A DNA stretch of 64,000 bases from Pseudomonas marvdashtae (GTDB taxonomy: Bacteria > Pseudomonadota > Gammaproteobacteria > Pseudomonadales > Pseudomonadaceae), in assembly GCF_014268655.2 (NCBI RefSeq), contig NZ_JABWQX020000001.1, forward strand, positions 3,440,001 through 3,504,000, given 5' to 3'. A program made the translations under genes and the position numbers. The notes under the pieces are model-generated. The model was not told the origin of the DNA, did not search any database, and was given only the letters and a program-made list of their open reading frames with translations. How positions within the stretch are numbered: position 1 is the stretch's first letter; each line of letters begins with the position of its first letter. Positions 1 through 9,559 of the stretch are shown one piece after another.

Positions 1-148
1 CGTCCTGGTCATCCACCAGGAAATAACTGCGCCCGGCGCTTTTCTTGAAAAATACGATCCACTCGCCCGGGCTTCCAGGGTTCTGGATCACATGGGTGGC
101 GTGGATCAACCCTTCTGCGTGGCGCTCGCGCACCTGCTCGCGTTTCAT
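1..148 (-). CDS. Hypothetical protein, 3' part outside the window
   Basis: The gene reads leftwards from an ATG at 148, preceded by GGAG nine bases upstream, and runs off the window edge after 49 codons. The visible part begins MKREQVRERH and is hydrophilic, with a GEWIVFFKK stretch that looks like a beta strand. There is no signal peptide or membrane segment. I do not recognise the family. A hairpin lies between it and the upstream lipoprotein gene, so the two may be separate units or an attenuated pair. The gene call itself is fairly safe (good RBS, uninterrupted frame); its function is unknown. Confidence 0.6.
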   Translation of the reverse strand, partial: MKREQVRERHAEGLIHATHVIQNPGSPGEWIVFFKKSAGRSYFLVDDQD

Positions 149-169
149 CGACTCAACTCCATAAATGAC

Positions 170-199
170 AATGCCGCCAACGTTCACCGTGGCGGCATT
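170..199 (-). terminator. Hairpin between two leftward genes
   Basis: AATGCCGCCA and TGGCGGCATT form a perfect 10-bp stem with a 10-nt loop. It lies downstream of the lipoprotein gene ending at 258 and just upstream of the gene starting at 148. The tail read leftwards is only moderately T-rich (GTCATTTAT), while a run of five T follows on the plus strand. It may be a terminator or attenuator for leftward transcription. Confidence 0.5.
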
Positions 200-257
200 A
201 TTTTTGTCGAGGGCGCAGCTTAACCGATGCCCGGCCTGCTCGTCAGGCCGAGCGTGC

Positions 258-608
258 TCAGCCGGAGATGCAAGCGTTGGCCGCGTCCTGCACATCACCC
301 GGGCGCACCGGCACGTTGGACATGCTTTCGTGCAACTTGATGCTGCTGCCGCTGGAGCGCTCGTCAATGTCAAATACCGCGGCCGGCAGCGCCGACAGCT
401 TGCCGGGGACGATCATCCGGACACCGTTCTTGTGCGGCTCCATCTGCAGCGGGCCACGGGTCTTCAGCAACTTGTCGGCCACGCACTTGGCGTATTCATG
501 GGGTTTCTTCCCGGAGATGACGCTCATGGTGGGAGGCGACTGGTTGATGTCCGATACCGATGCACATCCACCCAAGGCCAAGGCCAATACCCACACGCTG
601 CGCTTCAT
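258..608 (-). CDS. Small predicted lipoprotein
   Basis: A 116-residue protein starts at the ATG at 608, which has a strong GGAGG ribosome-binding site. A longer in-frame start 10 codons upstream lacks such a site. The N-terminus MKRSVWVLALALGGCAS is a lipoprotein signal with lipobox L-G-G-C, so the mature protein should be lipid-anchored at Cys15, probably in the outer membrane. The rest is a short hydrophilic domain with two further cysteines (in AKCVADK and ANACISG) that could form a disulfide. No named family is recognised with confidence. It stands alone, followed by a hairpin. Confidence 0.7.
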   Translation of the reverse strand: MKRSVWVLALALGGCASVSDINQSPPTMSVISGKKPHEYAKCVADKLLKTRGPLQMEPHKNGVRMIVPGKLSALPAAVFDIDERSSGSSIKLHESMSNVPVRPGDVQDAANACISG

Positions 609-815
609 ATGATTCCTCCGGTAAAGACCCTCCGACAATGCAAACGCCGTTTTTCTCCGGCGCCCTGCGCTTTTTTATCCATCCCGCGCGCAGTAAATGG
701 ACGGCACCTGGAACGGGGGACGGATATTAACCCGCGGTGCTGATAAACTGCGCGCCATAATTATTGCTCCACCTTACCGTCTTGATTTGCAAGAAATGCC
801 CTTCTGGAGGCGCCC

Positions 816-1118
816 ATGAAATTCATCCACCAGCGCGAGCACCTCAACGAGGACGATATCGTCGTTATCGAATGCTCCCAAATGTGCAACATCCGTTTGA
901 TGAACGACGCCAATTTCCGTAGTTTCAAGAACGGTGGCCGGCACACTTACCATGGCGGCGCATTCGACACGTTCCCGGCCAAGATTACCGCGCCTAGCAC
1001 CGGTTTCTGGAACATCACCATCGACACCGTCAGCCATCGCGCCATCAGCGTCACACGCAAGCCGACCCTGACCCACAAAATCAAGATCATCCGGCGCTCC
1101 AGCTCGAAACTGAGCTGA
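816..1118 (+). CDS. DUF1883 domain-containing protein
   Basis: A 100-residue protein beginning MKFIHQREHL. The whole length matches the DUF1883 family as I know it: an N-terminal HREHL-like segment, then NIRLMNDANF and a YHGGAF motif, ending in a basic tail. It is predicted cytoplasmic and mostly beta, with no signal peptide. CTGGAGG about 8 bases upstream of the ATG is a good RBS. Members occur alone or fused to SefIR or TIR-like domains in bacteria and the function is unknown. The next small gene follows after 29 bases and may be co-transcribed. Confidence 0.8.
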   Translation: MKFIHQREHLNEDDIVVIECSQMCNIRLMNDANFRSFKNGGRHTYHGGAFDTFPAKITAPSTGFWNITIDTVSHRAISVTRKPTLTHKIKIIRRSSSKLS

Positions 1119-1147
1119 GCCGCCCCGTGCCAAAGACAGGACAGACC

Positions 1148-1315
1148 GTGGCCCAGACAACCAAATACGTGATCAAGTACAAGCTCAACGGCGAACGCCG
1201 CTTCGAGTTCGCGCAGTTGCAAGATGGCACCGAAGAAGAAGCCAAGGCAGAGCTGGAGAAGCTGCATGGCGAGAGCGATGAGATCAGCGAGGTCAAGGTC
1301 ACCAAGGCGCTTTAA
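1148..1315 (+). CDS. Small acidic hypothetical protein
   Basis: About 55 residues from a GTG at 1148, which has AGG seven bases upstream. Another GTG at 1127 is possible but has no RBS. The product is highly charged, with a beta-like start (KYVIKYKLNG) and a Glu/Lys-rich helix. Its layout resembles the small protein at 10597: a short N-terminal strand pair, a helix rich in Lys/Glu/Ala, then a final strand (SEVKVTKA here, KITDVQVQK there). The two may be distant paralogues. No family name or function is known to me. A REP hairpin follows its stop codon. Confidence 0.6.
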   Translation: MAQTTKYVIKYKLNGERRFEFAQLQDGTEEEAKAELEKLHGESDEISEVKVTKAL

Positions 1316-1335
1316 AGACGCAGCCATATGCATCC

Positions 1336-1363
1336 GTGGCGAGGGGATTTATCCCCTCACCAC
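1336..1363. repeat. REP hairpin
   Basis: GTGGCGAGGGGATT and its near mirror ATCCCCTCACCAC form a compact palindrome in the gap before the DNA-repair operon. It is a variant (GGGGATTTATCCCC core) of the REP hairpins seen elsewhere in this window. Confidence 0.75.
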
Positions 1364-1450
1364 AAAAGCTTTTCAATACCGCAAGAATCGGGGTGCCCGA
1401 CAACACAGCACTTTCCAGACTGAGCAGTCCTTCCATCAAGGGTTGCAATA

Positions 1451-2170
1451 ATGTTCCCTACGCTCCCCCTGCCCCGCCCCATCGCCGACCTCGACTGGCC
1501 CGCCCTGGAACAAAGCCTCGACCTGGACGGCTGCGCAATCATCCGCAATCTGCTGCCGGCCGCGCTTTGCCTGGAACTCAGTGGCTTGTACGCCCAGCCC
1601 GGGCTGTTTCGTTCCCGGGTGATCATGGCGCGTCATGGATTCGGCCGTGGTGAGTACCAGTATTTTCGTTACCCGCTGCCTGAGGCCATCCAACAACTGC
1701 GTCAGTCGCTGTATCCGCTGTTGGTGCCGCTGGCTAACCGCTGGAATGAATGCATGGGTTTGCCAGTACGATATCCCGACCAGCACGCCGATTTCGTCCA
1801 GCGCTGTCACGCTGCCGGGCAACAACGTCCCACGCCCTTGCTGTTGCAATACGGCCCGCAGGATTACAACTGCCTGCATCAGGATCTGTACGGTGAGCAC
1901 GTGTTCCCTTTGCAGGTGGCGATCCTGCTGTCGGCACCGGACCTGGACTTTACCGGTGGCGAGTTTGTCTTGACCGAGCAACGTCCGCGCATGCAGTCGC
2001 GTCCCCAGGTCATCGATCTGAAACAGGGCGATGCCGTGGTGTTTGCCGTGCACCAGCGCCCCGTCAAAGGCGTTCGCGGTTATTATCGGGTGAACTTGCG
2101 CCACGGCGTCAGCCGCGTGCTCAGCGGCCGCCGGCATACACTCGGGATCATTTTTCATGATGCGCAATGA
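1451..2170 (+). CDS. 2OG-Fe(II) oxygenase, prolyl-4-hydroxylase-like
   Basis: A 239-residue protein with the non-haem iron and 2-oxoglutarate signature. HQD at His143/Asp145 is the facial-triad HxD, and a distal His201 is followed by PVKGVRG, where Arg209 would hold 2-oxoglutarate, as in P4H-like enzymes. No signal peptide is seen, so it should be cytoplasmic. Its stop overlaps the alkB start by 14 bases, and ada follows alkB. This translational coupling suggests a role in alkylation-damage repair or the adaptive response. The substrate (protein or nucleic acid) cannot be read from sequence. The family assignment is firm; the role in repair is inferred from context. Confidence 0.85.
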   Translation: MFPTLPLPRPIADLDWPALEQSLDLDGCAIIRNLLPAALCLELSGLYAQPGLFRSRVIMARHGFGRGEYQYFRYPLPEAIQQLRQSLYPLLVPLANRWNECMGLPVRYPDQHADFVQRCHAAGQQRPTPLLLQYGPQDYNCLHQDLYGEHVFPLQVAILLSAPDLDFTGGEFVLTEQRPRMQSRPQVIDLKQGDAVVFAVHQRPVKGVRGYYRVNLRHGVSRVLSGRRHTLGIIFHDAQ

Positions 2171-2837
2171 CAATACGCCCATCACCTTGGACCTGTTCGC
2201 CGACCAGGCGCCCACCACGCCCGGCCAGGCCGAACAGATCGGCGAGCAGTCCTTCGTGCTGCGCGGGTTTGCCTTGCCCTGGCTCGACCGGTTGCTGCCG
2301 GCGCTGGATGCAGTGTTGCAGGCCGCACCGTTCCGGCAAATGGTCACGCCCGGCGGCTTTACCATGTCGGTCGCCTTGAGCAGCTGCGGCGCGCTCGGCT
2401 GGACCACTGACCGCAGCGGCTACCGTTACACAGCCCATGACCCGCAGACAGGCCAACCCTGGCCGGACATGCCGGCGGTTTTCCGCGAACTGGCGCGCGC
2501 CGCTGCCCGGCAGGCACAGTTCGAGCATTTCGAACCCGATGCCTGCCTGATCAACCGCTACGTGCCCGGCGCGAGGATGTCGCTGCACCAAGACAAGAAC
2601 GAACGCTCCCTCAGTGCCCCTATCGTCTCGATGTCCCTGGGTCTGCCGGCGGTGTTCCAATTCGGCGGCTTCGAGCGCAGCGATAAAAGCCTGCGGATCC
2701 CGCTGTTCCACGGTGACATCGTGGTCTGGGGCGGCGTGGATCGGTTGCGTTATCACGGCGTGCTGCCACTCAAGCAGGGAGAGCATCCGCAACTGGGCGC
2801 CCAGCGGATCAACCTGACGTTTCGCACCGCCGGCTGA
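2157..2837 (+). CDS. alkB: Alkylated DNA repair dioxygenase AlkB
   Basis: AlkB removes methyl groups from 1-methyladenine and 3-methylcytosine in DNA by Fe(II)/2-oxoglutarate-dependent oxidation. The 226-residue product has every key residue: HQD at His144/Asp146, distal His200 (RYHGVLP), and the paired arginines Arg217 and Arg223 (RINLTFR) that bind 2-oxoglutarate. SLSAPIVSMSLG and the FQFGG region are typical of AlkB. Length fits the E. coli protein (216 aa). Two ATG codons lie in tandem at 2157 and 2160. The gene overlaps the upstream oxygenase gene and is followed by ada, forming an alkylation-repair operon. Confidence 0.95.
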   Translation: MMRNDNTPITLDLFADQAPTTPGQAEQIGEQSFVLRGFALPWLDRLLPALDAVLQAAPFRQMVTPGGFTMSVALSSCGALGWTTDRSGYRYTAHDPQTGQPWPDMPAVFRELARAAARQAQFEHFEPDACLINRYVPGARMSLHQDKNERSLSAPIVSMSLGLPAVFQFGGFERSDKSLRIPLFHGDIVVWGGVDRLRYHGVLPLKQGEHPQLGAQRINLTFRTAG

Positions 2838-2925
2838 AGGTGCCGAATTCAACCGCAAGACCCGGAGTGTTGCCGCCATGCGGGCTCGCTACTGTAGGCA
2901 AAACGGGCCAATGGATAGAACGACC

Positions 2926-3999
2926 ATGAACAACACTTCCAACACCCTCGCCCCTGAACTCGACCCTCGTTGGGCCGCCGTGCTCGCTCGGGACCCGCGC
3001 GCCGATGGGCAATTCGTCTACGGTGTGAGAACCACCGGCATCTATTGCCACCCCAGCAGCCTGTCGCGCCTGCCCAACCCGCGCAACGTCGAATTCTTCG
3101 ATACGCCGGAACAGGCCCAGGCAGCCGGGTATCGTCCCAGCAAACGCATCGCCAGGGACCAGACGCAGATCGCCGCGCAGCAAGCGGCGCGGGTCGCGGC
3201 CGCTTGCCGGCAGATCGAGGCAGCTGAAAACCTTCCTGGGCTCAGTGAACTGGCCGAAGCCGCGGGCCTGAGCCCGTTCCATTTTCATCGGGTCTTCAAG
3301 GCCGTTACCGGCCTGACGCCCAAAGCCTATGCCGCCGCCCACCGCTCACGCAAAGTGCGCGAACGCCTGGCCGATGCCGGGACAGTCACCGAAGCGCTGT
3401 ACGACGCGGGGTTCAATTCCAACAGCCGGTTTTATGAAGCCGCCGATAAAGTCCTCGGCATGAAACCCGCCGACTACCGCGCCGCCGGGCAGAACACCGA
3501 CATTCGCTTCGCCGTCGGCCAGTGCTCCCTCGGGGCGATCCTGGTGGCGCAAAGCGAGCGAGGCGTGTGCGCGATCCTGCTGGGGGACGACCCGGATGTC
3601 CTGGTGCGCGACCTGCAAGACAAATTCCGTCGCGCCAACCTCATTGGTGCCGACCGGGAATTCGAGCAATTGATTGCCCAGGTGGTGGGCTTCATCGAAG
3701 CACCGGCGCTGGGGCTGGACCTGCCACTGGATCTACGCGGCACCGCTTTCCAGGAGCGGGTCTGGCAAGCCCTGCGGGAGATCCCGCCAGGCAGCACCGC
3801 CAGCTACGCCGAGATCGCCCAGCGCATCGGCCTGCCCAAGGCGGTGCGCGCCGTGGCCCAGGCCTGCGGCGCCAACAGCCTCGCGGTGGCGATCCCCTGT
3901 CACCGGGTGGTGCGCAGCGACGGCAACCTGTCGGGCTATCGCTGGGGCGTCGAGCGCAAGCGTCAGTTGCTGGCGCTTGAACGCTCGTCCGAAGACTGA
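2926..3999 (+). CDS. ada: Ada-type regulator and O6-methylguanine-DNA methyltransferase with degenerate zinc site
   Basis: Domains in order: Ada N-terminal zinc-sensor domain (about 12-85), AraC-type helix-turn-helix (about 90-185), and an O6-alkylguanine-DNA methyltransferase domain (about 190-357) with the acceptor Cys325 in PCHRVV. In E. coli Ada four cysteines (38, 42, 69, 72) hold zinc and Cys38 takes the methyl group from phosphotriesters. Here only the first is kept (Cys41); the other three positions are Ser45, Ser72 and Ile75. The sensor is therefore probably not a normal zinc switch, although the C-terminal repair activity looks intact. ATG 2926 aligns with the usual Ada start; ATG 2878 with a more distant GGAG is an alternative. 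It is third in the repair operon. Confidence 0.9.
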   Translation: MNNTSNTLAPELDPRWAAVLARDPRADGQFVYGVRTTGIYCHPSSLSRLPNPRNVEFFDTPEQAQAAGYRPSKRIARDQTQIAAQQAARVAAACRQIEAAENLPGLSELAEAAGLSPFHFHRVFKAVTGLTPKAYAAAHRSRKVRERLADAGTVTEALYDAGFNSNSRFYEAADKVLGMKPADYRAAGQNTDIRFAVGQCSLGAILVAQSERGVCAILLGDDPDVLVRDLQDKFRRANLIGADREFEQLIAQVVGFIEAPALGLDLPLDLRGTAFQERVWQALREIPPGSTASYAEIAQRIGLPKAVRAVAQACGANSLAVAIPCHRVVRSDGNLSGYRWGVERKRQLLALERSSED

Positions 4000-4451
4000 A
4001 CGCCGATGTAGATCGCGACCGAGTCGGGGGCGTTGTACACCTCGAAATCGGTGGTGAAACGACGCAGGGTCTGCGGGTTATCGGCGAAATACGCCCAGAT
4101 CAAGCCCCAAGCCTCGATCACGCAGTCAGGCATCGGCCCCTTGGCCGAGAACACCAGGTAATCCCCGCCCTCGACGTTAACGGCGGGGTAGCCTGCGCTG
4201 GTGGCATCGACCTGCACACCGGCAGTCACGTTGAAGTAGCCGGTGGCGTCGGACTCATAGTCGGAGTACACCCCATAGACGAACGATTCCGACTGCCTGG
4301 CCGGGATCTGGTCGAACAGCCCTTCGGTGAAGAACCGCTGCCACATCGGGCCGATCCTGGCCGTGTCGCCCTGTTGCTCCTCGGAGTTGCGGGTGCGCAC
4401 CTGCAAGCCGGCAACGGTGAACGGTTCGACTGTCTTGAGTTTCACATCCAT
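3963..4451 (-). CDS. GyrI-like / AraC effector-binding domain protein
   Basis: This 162-residue protein matches the stand-alone effector-binding (GyrI-like) domain: VKLKTVEPFTVAGLQVRT start, MWQRFF, YGVYSDYESDATGYFNVTAG, then YLVFSAKGPMP and a final DFEVY. Such domains bind small hydrophobic or cationic ligands, or act as gyrase inhibitors or small-molecule hydrolases. There is no DNA-binding domain here. AAGGAG precedes the ATG at 4451. Its 3' end overlaps the 3' end of ada by 37 bases in convergent orientation. Ligand unknown. Confidence 0.85.
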   Translation of the reverse strand: MDVKLKTVEPFTVAGLQVRTRNSEEQQGDTARIGPMWQRFFTEGLFDQIPARQSESFVYGVYSDYESDATGYFNVTAGVQVDATSAGYPAVNVEGGDYLVFSAKGPMPDCVIEAWGLIWAYFADNPQTLRRFTTDFEVYNAPDSVAIYIGVQSSDERSSASN

Positions 4452-4597
4452 GGGTCAGGCTCCTTGATGAGTGAAGCCGCATGGTACCCATCCCATCGCC
4501 AGGAACAACCCCGCGTACCGATTGAAAAACTCGACTGGCCTCGGCCGGGTCACTCCTGCTAAAAGCGTTGTTTCCTTCTGCCGTCGGAGACCCGTAC

Positions 4598-5659
4598 ATG
4601 AGCCAGTGGCCAGACACGCGCATTGTTGACCTGCTCGGGATCGAGCTTCCCATCATCCAGGGGCCGCTGGCCGGGGTGACCGGTCCGGCCATGGTGGTCG
4701 CCACCTGCAATGCCGGGGGGCTGGGCTCGATGCCGGCGGCAATGCTGGATGTGGAGCAACTGCGCCAGGCGCTGACGACGATCAGCGAACAGACCGACAA
4801 ACCCTTCAACGTGAATTTTTTCTGCCACCAGCCACCGGCGTTCGACGCGCAGCGGGCCGAGGCCTGGAAGCAACACCTCAAGCCTTATTACCAAGAGCTG
4901 GGCGCCGATTTCGAGGCGCCGACACCCGTGTCAAATCGCACTCCGTTCGACGATGCGGCCTGCCGGGTGCTGGAAGAAATGCGCCCCAGGGTGGTGAGCT
5001 TTCATTTCGGCCTGCCGGAAAAATCGTTGCTGGATCGGGTCAAGGCCACCGGGGCGAAAATCCTCTCTTCGGCCACCACCGTCGACGAAGCGATTTGGCT
5101 CGAACAGCACGGTTGCGACGCGATCATCGCCATGGGCTATGAAGCCGGCGGGCATCGCGGGATGTTCTTGAGCGACGACCTCAACACCCAGGTGGGCCTG
5201 TTCGCCTTGCTGCCACAGGTGGTGGACGCGGTGAAAGTGCCGGTGATCGCCACCGGTGGTATTGGCGATGCACGGGGAATCGTCGCGGCGTTTGCCCTTG
5301 GCGCGTCGGCGGTGCAACTGGGCAGCGCCTATCTGTTCACGCCAGAAGCCAAGATCAGCGACTCCCATCGCCGGGCGCTGCACACGGCCAAGGAAAGCCA
5401 GACCGCCATCACCAACCTGTTCACCGGTCGCCCCGCCCGGGGCATCGTCAACCGGGTGATGCGTGAAGTCGGCCCAATGAGCCCGCTCGCGCCGGCCTTT
5501 CCTCTGGCGGGCGGTGCATTGATGCCCCTGCGTGCCAAGGATGACGCGGACTTCGCCAATCTCTGGGCCGGCCAGGCTTTTCCCATGGGTCGCGAGCTGT
5601 CGAGCGGCGAGCTGACCCGGCGCTTGGCCGAGGAAGCGCTGGCCCGTTTCAAGGGCTGA
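4598..5659 (+). CDS. Nitronate monooxygenase (2-nitropropane dioxygenase family)
   Basis: FMN enzyme that oxidises alkyl nitronates such as propionate-3-nitronate to harmless carbonyl compounds. The 353-residue TIM-barrel sequence shows family markers: IPIIQGPLAG-like start (ELPIIQGPLAG), NAGGLGSMPAA, FNVNFFCH, MGYEAGGHRG with the conserved His, PVIATGGIGDARG, and GASAVQLGSAYLFTPE, which binds the FMN phosphate. The chosen ATG at 4598 has GGAG ahead of it; a TTG 30 bases upstream would only add an unconserved tail. It stands alone between a convergent-side GyrI-like gene and the mod operon. Confidence 0.92.
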   Translation: MSQWPDTRIVDLLGIELPIIQGPLAGVTGPAMVVATCNAGGLGSMPAAMLDVEQLRQALTTISEQTDKPFNVNFFCHQPPAFDAQRAEAWKQHLKPYYQELGADFEAPTPVSNRTPFDDAACRVLEEMRPRVVSFHFGLPEKSLLDRVKATGAKILSSATTVDEAIWLEQHGCDAIIAMGYEAGGHRGMFLSDDLNTQVGLFALLPQVVDAVKVPVIATGGIGDARGIVAAFALGASAVQLGSAYLFTPEAKISDSHRRALHTAKESQTAITNLFTGRPARGIVNRVMREVGPMSPLAPAFPLAGGALMPLRAKDDADFANLWAGQAFPMGRELSSGELTRRLAEEALARFKG

Positions 5660-6526
<867 letters not shown>

Positions 6527-7207
6527 ATGCCGCTGACCAGTGCCGACTACGCCGCCATCTGGCTGACCCTGAAACTGGCGTCGCTGACCACGGTCATCCT
6601 GCTGCTCATCGGCACGCCCATTGCCCTGTGGCTGTCGCGCACCCGGTCATGGCTGCGCGGGCCTGTGGGCGCGGTAGTCGCCCTTCCGCTGGTGCTGCCG
6701 CCCACAGTTATCGGCTTCTATCTGCTGCTGGCGTTAGGACCCAATGGCTGGATCGGCCAGTTTACCCAAGCGCTCGGGTTGGGCACCCTCACCTTCAGCT
6801 TTACCGGACTGGTGATTGGCTCGGTCATTTACTCCATGCCCTTTGTGGTGCAGCCGTTGCAGAACGCTTTTTCCGCCATCGGCAGTCGTCCGCTGGAAGT
6901 CGCCGCCACCCTGCGCGCCGGCCCCTGGGACACGTTTTTCAGCGTGGTCGTGCCCCTGGCCCGGCCCGGCTTCATCACTGCGGCGATTCTCGGTTTCGCC
7001 CACACCGTCGGCGAATTTGGCGTGGTGCTGATGATCGGCGGCAACATCCCGGAAAAGACGCGGGTGGTGTCGGTGCAGATCTACGACCATGTCGAAGCCC
7101 TCGAGTACGCCCAAGCCCACTGGCTGGCGGCGGCGATGTTGGTGTTTTCCTTCCTGGTGCTGCTGGCGTTGTACTCCAGCCGCCGGGCACGCGCAGGTTG
7201 GAGCTGA
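6527..7207 (+). CDS. modB: Molybdate ABC transporter permease
   Basis: A 226-residue inner-membrane permease with about five to six membrane spans. The cytoplasmic EAA loop ([15 protein letters not shown], then VVPLARPG) docks on the ATPase Mod[17 protein letters not shown] and [17 protein letters not shown] are typical ModB/CysT segments. Its ATG follows the modA stop codon directly (TAAATG), so the two are translationally coupled, and modC begins three bases after its own stop. The assignment is secure from both sequence and operon order. Confidence 0.95.
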   Translation: MPLTSADYAAIWLTLKLASLTTVILLLIGTPIALWLSRTRSWLRGPVGAVVALPLVLPPTVIGFYLLLALGPNGWIGQFTQALGLGTLTFSFTGLVIGSVIYSMPFVVQPLQNAFSAIGSRPLEVAATLRAGPWDTFFSVVVPLARPGFITAAILGFAHTVGEFGVVLMIGGNIPEKTRVVSVQIYDHVEALEYAQAHWLAAAMLVFSFLVLLALYSSRRARAGWS

Positions 7208-7210
7208 TCG

Positions 7211-8290
7211 ATGATCCAGGCGAAATTTCAACTCAGCCATGGAGATTTTTCCCTGGACCTGGACGTGCGGCTGCCCGGCAATGGCGTGACGGCGCTGTAT
7301 GGCGAGTCCGGCTCCGGCAAGACCACGTGCCTGCGCTGCATCGCCGGGTTGGAGCGGCCGGCGCAGGGTTTCATCGAGGTCAATGGCCAGGTGTGGCAGG
7401 ACAGCGAGCGCGGCGTATTCGTGCCGCCCCATCAACGCGCGTTGGGGTACGTCTTCCAGGAGGCAAGCCTGTTCGAGCACCTTTCGGTAAGCGACAACCT
7501 TTCGTTCGGTCTCAAGCGGGTGGCACCGGCGCAGCGACGCGTGGACATGGACCACGCGACGCAACTGCTGGGCATCGGTCATTTGCTCGACCGGCGACCG
7601 TACAACCTGTCCGGCGGCGAACGCCAGCGCGTGGGCATCGCCCGCGCCCTGCTCACCAGCCCCCGCTTGTTGCTGATGGATGAGCCGCTGGCGGCTCTCG
7701 ATACGCGGCGCAAGAATGAAATCCTGCCGTACCTGCAACGGCTGCATGACGAGCTGGACATACCGATCCTCTACGTCAGCCATTCCCAGGACGAAGTGGC
7801 GCGCCTGGCTGATCACATCGTCCTGCTCGACGCCGGCCGCGCCCTGGCCAGCGGCCCGATCGGCGAAACCCTGGCCCGGCTCGACCTGCCCCTGGCTCAA
7901 GGCGATGACGCGGGCGTGGTAATCCAGGGCAGCGTCAGCGGCTATGACCCCGCGTACCAATTGCTCACCTTGACACTGCCCGGCAGCCAGCTCCAGGTGC
8001 GCGTCGCCCATCAGCCAATGGCTGTCGGCCAGCCGCTGCGCTTCAAGGTCCAGGCCCGGGACGTCAGCCTGAGCCTGGCGAACGACGCGCAGACCAGCAT
8101 CCTCAATCGGTTGCCGGTCACGGTGGTCAGCGAACTGGCCGGCGACAACGCCGCCCATGTCCTGATCCGACTGGAAGCCGCCGGCACGCCGCTGCTGGCG
8201 CGCATCACCCGTTACTCCCGGGACCAGTTAAAGCTTCAACCCGGCCAGGTGCTGTGGGCGCAGATCAAGGCAGTGGCGGTGTTGGCGTAG
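7211..8290 (+). CDS. modC: Molybdate ABC transporter ATP-binding protein
   Basis: ModC powers molybdate uptake. The 359-residue protein has Walker [10 protein letters not shown] (31-39), a Q-loop in [10 protein letters not shown], the signature LSGGERQRV from about residue 133, Walker [13 protein letters not shown], and a switch His in [10 protein letters not shown]-terminal Mop (molybdate-binding) domain spans about 290-352, with the usual SILNRLPV and [12 protein letters not shown] elements, so the pump is likely feedback-regulated by molybdate. Last gene of modABC; 97 bases separate it from the topoisomerase gene. Confidence 0.95.
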   Translation: MIQAKFQLSHGDFSLDLDVRLPGNGVTALYGESGSGKTTCLRCIAGLERPAQGFIEVNGQVWQDSERGVFVPPHQRALGYVFQEASLFEHLSVSDNLSFGLKRVAPAQRRVDMDHATQLLGIGHLLDRRPYNLSGGERQRVGIARALLTSPRLLLMDEPLAALDTRRKNEILPYLQRLHDELDIPILYVSHSQDEVARLADHIVLLDAGRALASGPIGETLARLDLPLAQGDDAGVVIQGSVSGYDPAYQLLTLTLPGSQLQVRVAHQPMAVGQPLRFKVQARDVSLSLANDAQTSILNRLPVTVVSELAGDNAAHVLIRLEAAGTPLLARITRYSRDQLKLQPGQVLWAQIKAVAVLA

Positions 8291-8387
8291 AACCTAGGAT
8301 TGGGGCGACAGCAGAATCTCGGCACGACCGCAACGGGCAGCGGTCAATGAATTCACAGGCCACTGAATTCGTCGCCAAGGATCAATC

Positions 8388-9425
8388 ATGCCCGACACGC
8401 TACTGCCCGATGCACTCCCGGCCGACCTCCACTATGTCGATGACACCGCCCCGGGCATCACCCGCAAGAAATTGCGCGGCAAGTTCTGCTATTTCGACCC
8501 GTCGGGCCAGCGCCTTACCGACCCTGCCGAAATCCAGCGCATCAACGCCCTTGCCGTTCCGCCGGCCTACACCGATGTGTGGATCTGCACCGACCCGCGC
8601 GGCCATATCCAGGCCACCGGGCGCGACGCTCGGGGACGCAAGCAGTACCGCTATCATTCGCGCTGGCGCGAAGTGCGCGATGCCGACAAGTATTCACGCA
8701 TGCTGGAATTCGGACGCACCCTGCCCCGCTTGCGCAAACGCCTGGAGGAAATCCTCGCCACACCCGGTTTCAGCCGCGATAAAGTCATGGCGACGGTCAT
8801 CACCTTGCTCGACGTGACGCTGATCCGCGTCGGCAACACGCAATATGCCCGGGACAACCGCTCCTATGGCTTGACCACCCTGCGCAACAAGCACGTCGAG
8901 GTCAACGGCAGCGCCATCGCGTTCCAGTTCCGCGGCAAGAGTGGCGTCGAACACCAGATCACCGTAAAAGACCGGCGCCTGGCGCGAATCGTCAAGCGCT
9001 GCCAGGAAATTCCCGGACAAAACCTTTTTCAATACCTGGACGAGAACGGCGAGCGTCACGCCATCACGTCTTCGGATATCAACGCCTACCTCAAGACGCT
9101 CACTGGCGCGGACTTCACCGCCAAGGATTATCGCACCTGGGCCGGCAGCGCCGCGGCGCTGGACGGGCTGCGGACGTTGCAATGGGAGACCGAAACCGAA
9201 GCCAAGCGCCATGTCGCCGAGATGGTCAGGCAGGTCGCACGGCAGTTGGGCAACACGCCCGCCGTCTGTCGCAAATGCTACATCCACCCCGCCGTGTTGG
9301 AAGGATTCATGCGCGGTGTCCTGCGCGAACTGCCTAAACCTCGGGTGCGCAAAGGCCTGAGTGCGCAAGAAGCCGCGCTGACGATGTTCCTGCAACGCAT
9401 GACCCAAGCGGTCGAAGCCTGTTGA
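8388..9425 (+). CDS. DNA topoisomerase IB (poxvirus type)
   Basis: A 345-residue type IB topoisomerase that relaxes supercoils by nicking one strand through a 3'-phosphotyrosyl link. The presumed nucleophile is Tyr298 in CRKCYIHP. Other visible family blocks are RKQYRYHSRWREVRDADKY, the RVGNTQYARDN/SYGLTTLRNKHV core with a catalytic Arg, KDRRLARIVKRC, and DYRTWAGSAAAL (in the position of the catalytic His/Arg block). The N-terminal ITRKKLRGKFCYFDPSG is typical of bacterial members. AAGGA stands seven bases before the ATG. Many pseudomonads carry such an enzyme; its physiological role is not well defined. Confidence 0.93.
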   Translation: MPDTLLPDALPADLHYVDDTAPGITRKKLRGKFCYFDPSGQRLTDPAEIQRINALAVPPAYTDVWICTDPRGHIQATGRDARGRKQYRYHSRWREVRDADKYSRMLEFGRTLPRLRKRLEEILATPGFSRDKVMATVITLLDVTLIRVGNTQYARDNRSYGLTTLRNKHVEVNGSAIAFQFRGKSGVEHQITVKDRRLARIVKRCQEIPGQNLFQYLDENGERHAITSSDINAYLKTLTGADFTAKDYRTWAGSAAALDGLRTLQWETETEAKRHVAEMVRQVARQLGNTPAVCRKCYIHPAVLEGFMRGVLRELPKPRVRKGLSAQEAALTMFLQRMTQAVEAC

Positions 9426-9559
9426 GCGAAGCGCTGGATGAGTGACCGCTCTGGATTTGCCCGCGACACAGTGGAACATCCGACAGCAGGCGAACTCCCA
9501 ACTGTACAGAGCCGCTGATCCGCAGACTCGTCACCGCGTCAAGCCGAGAGGAGTTTCAG

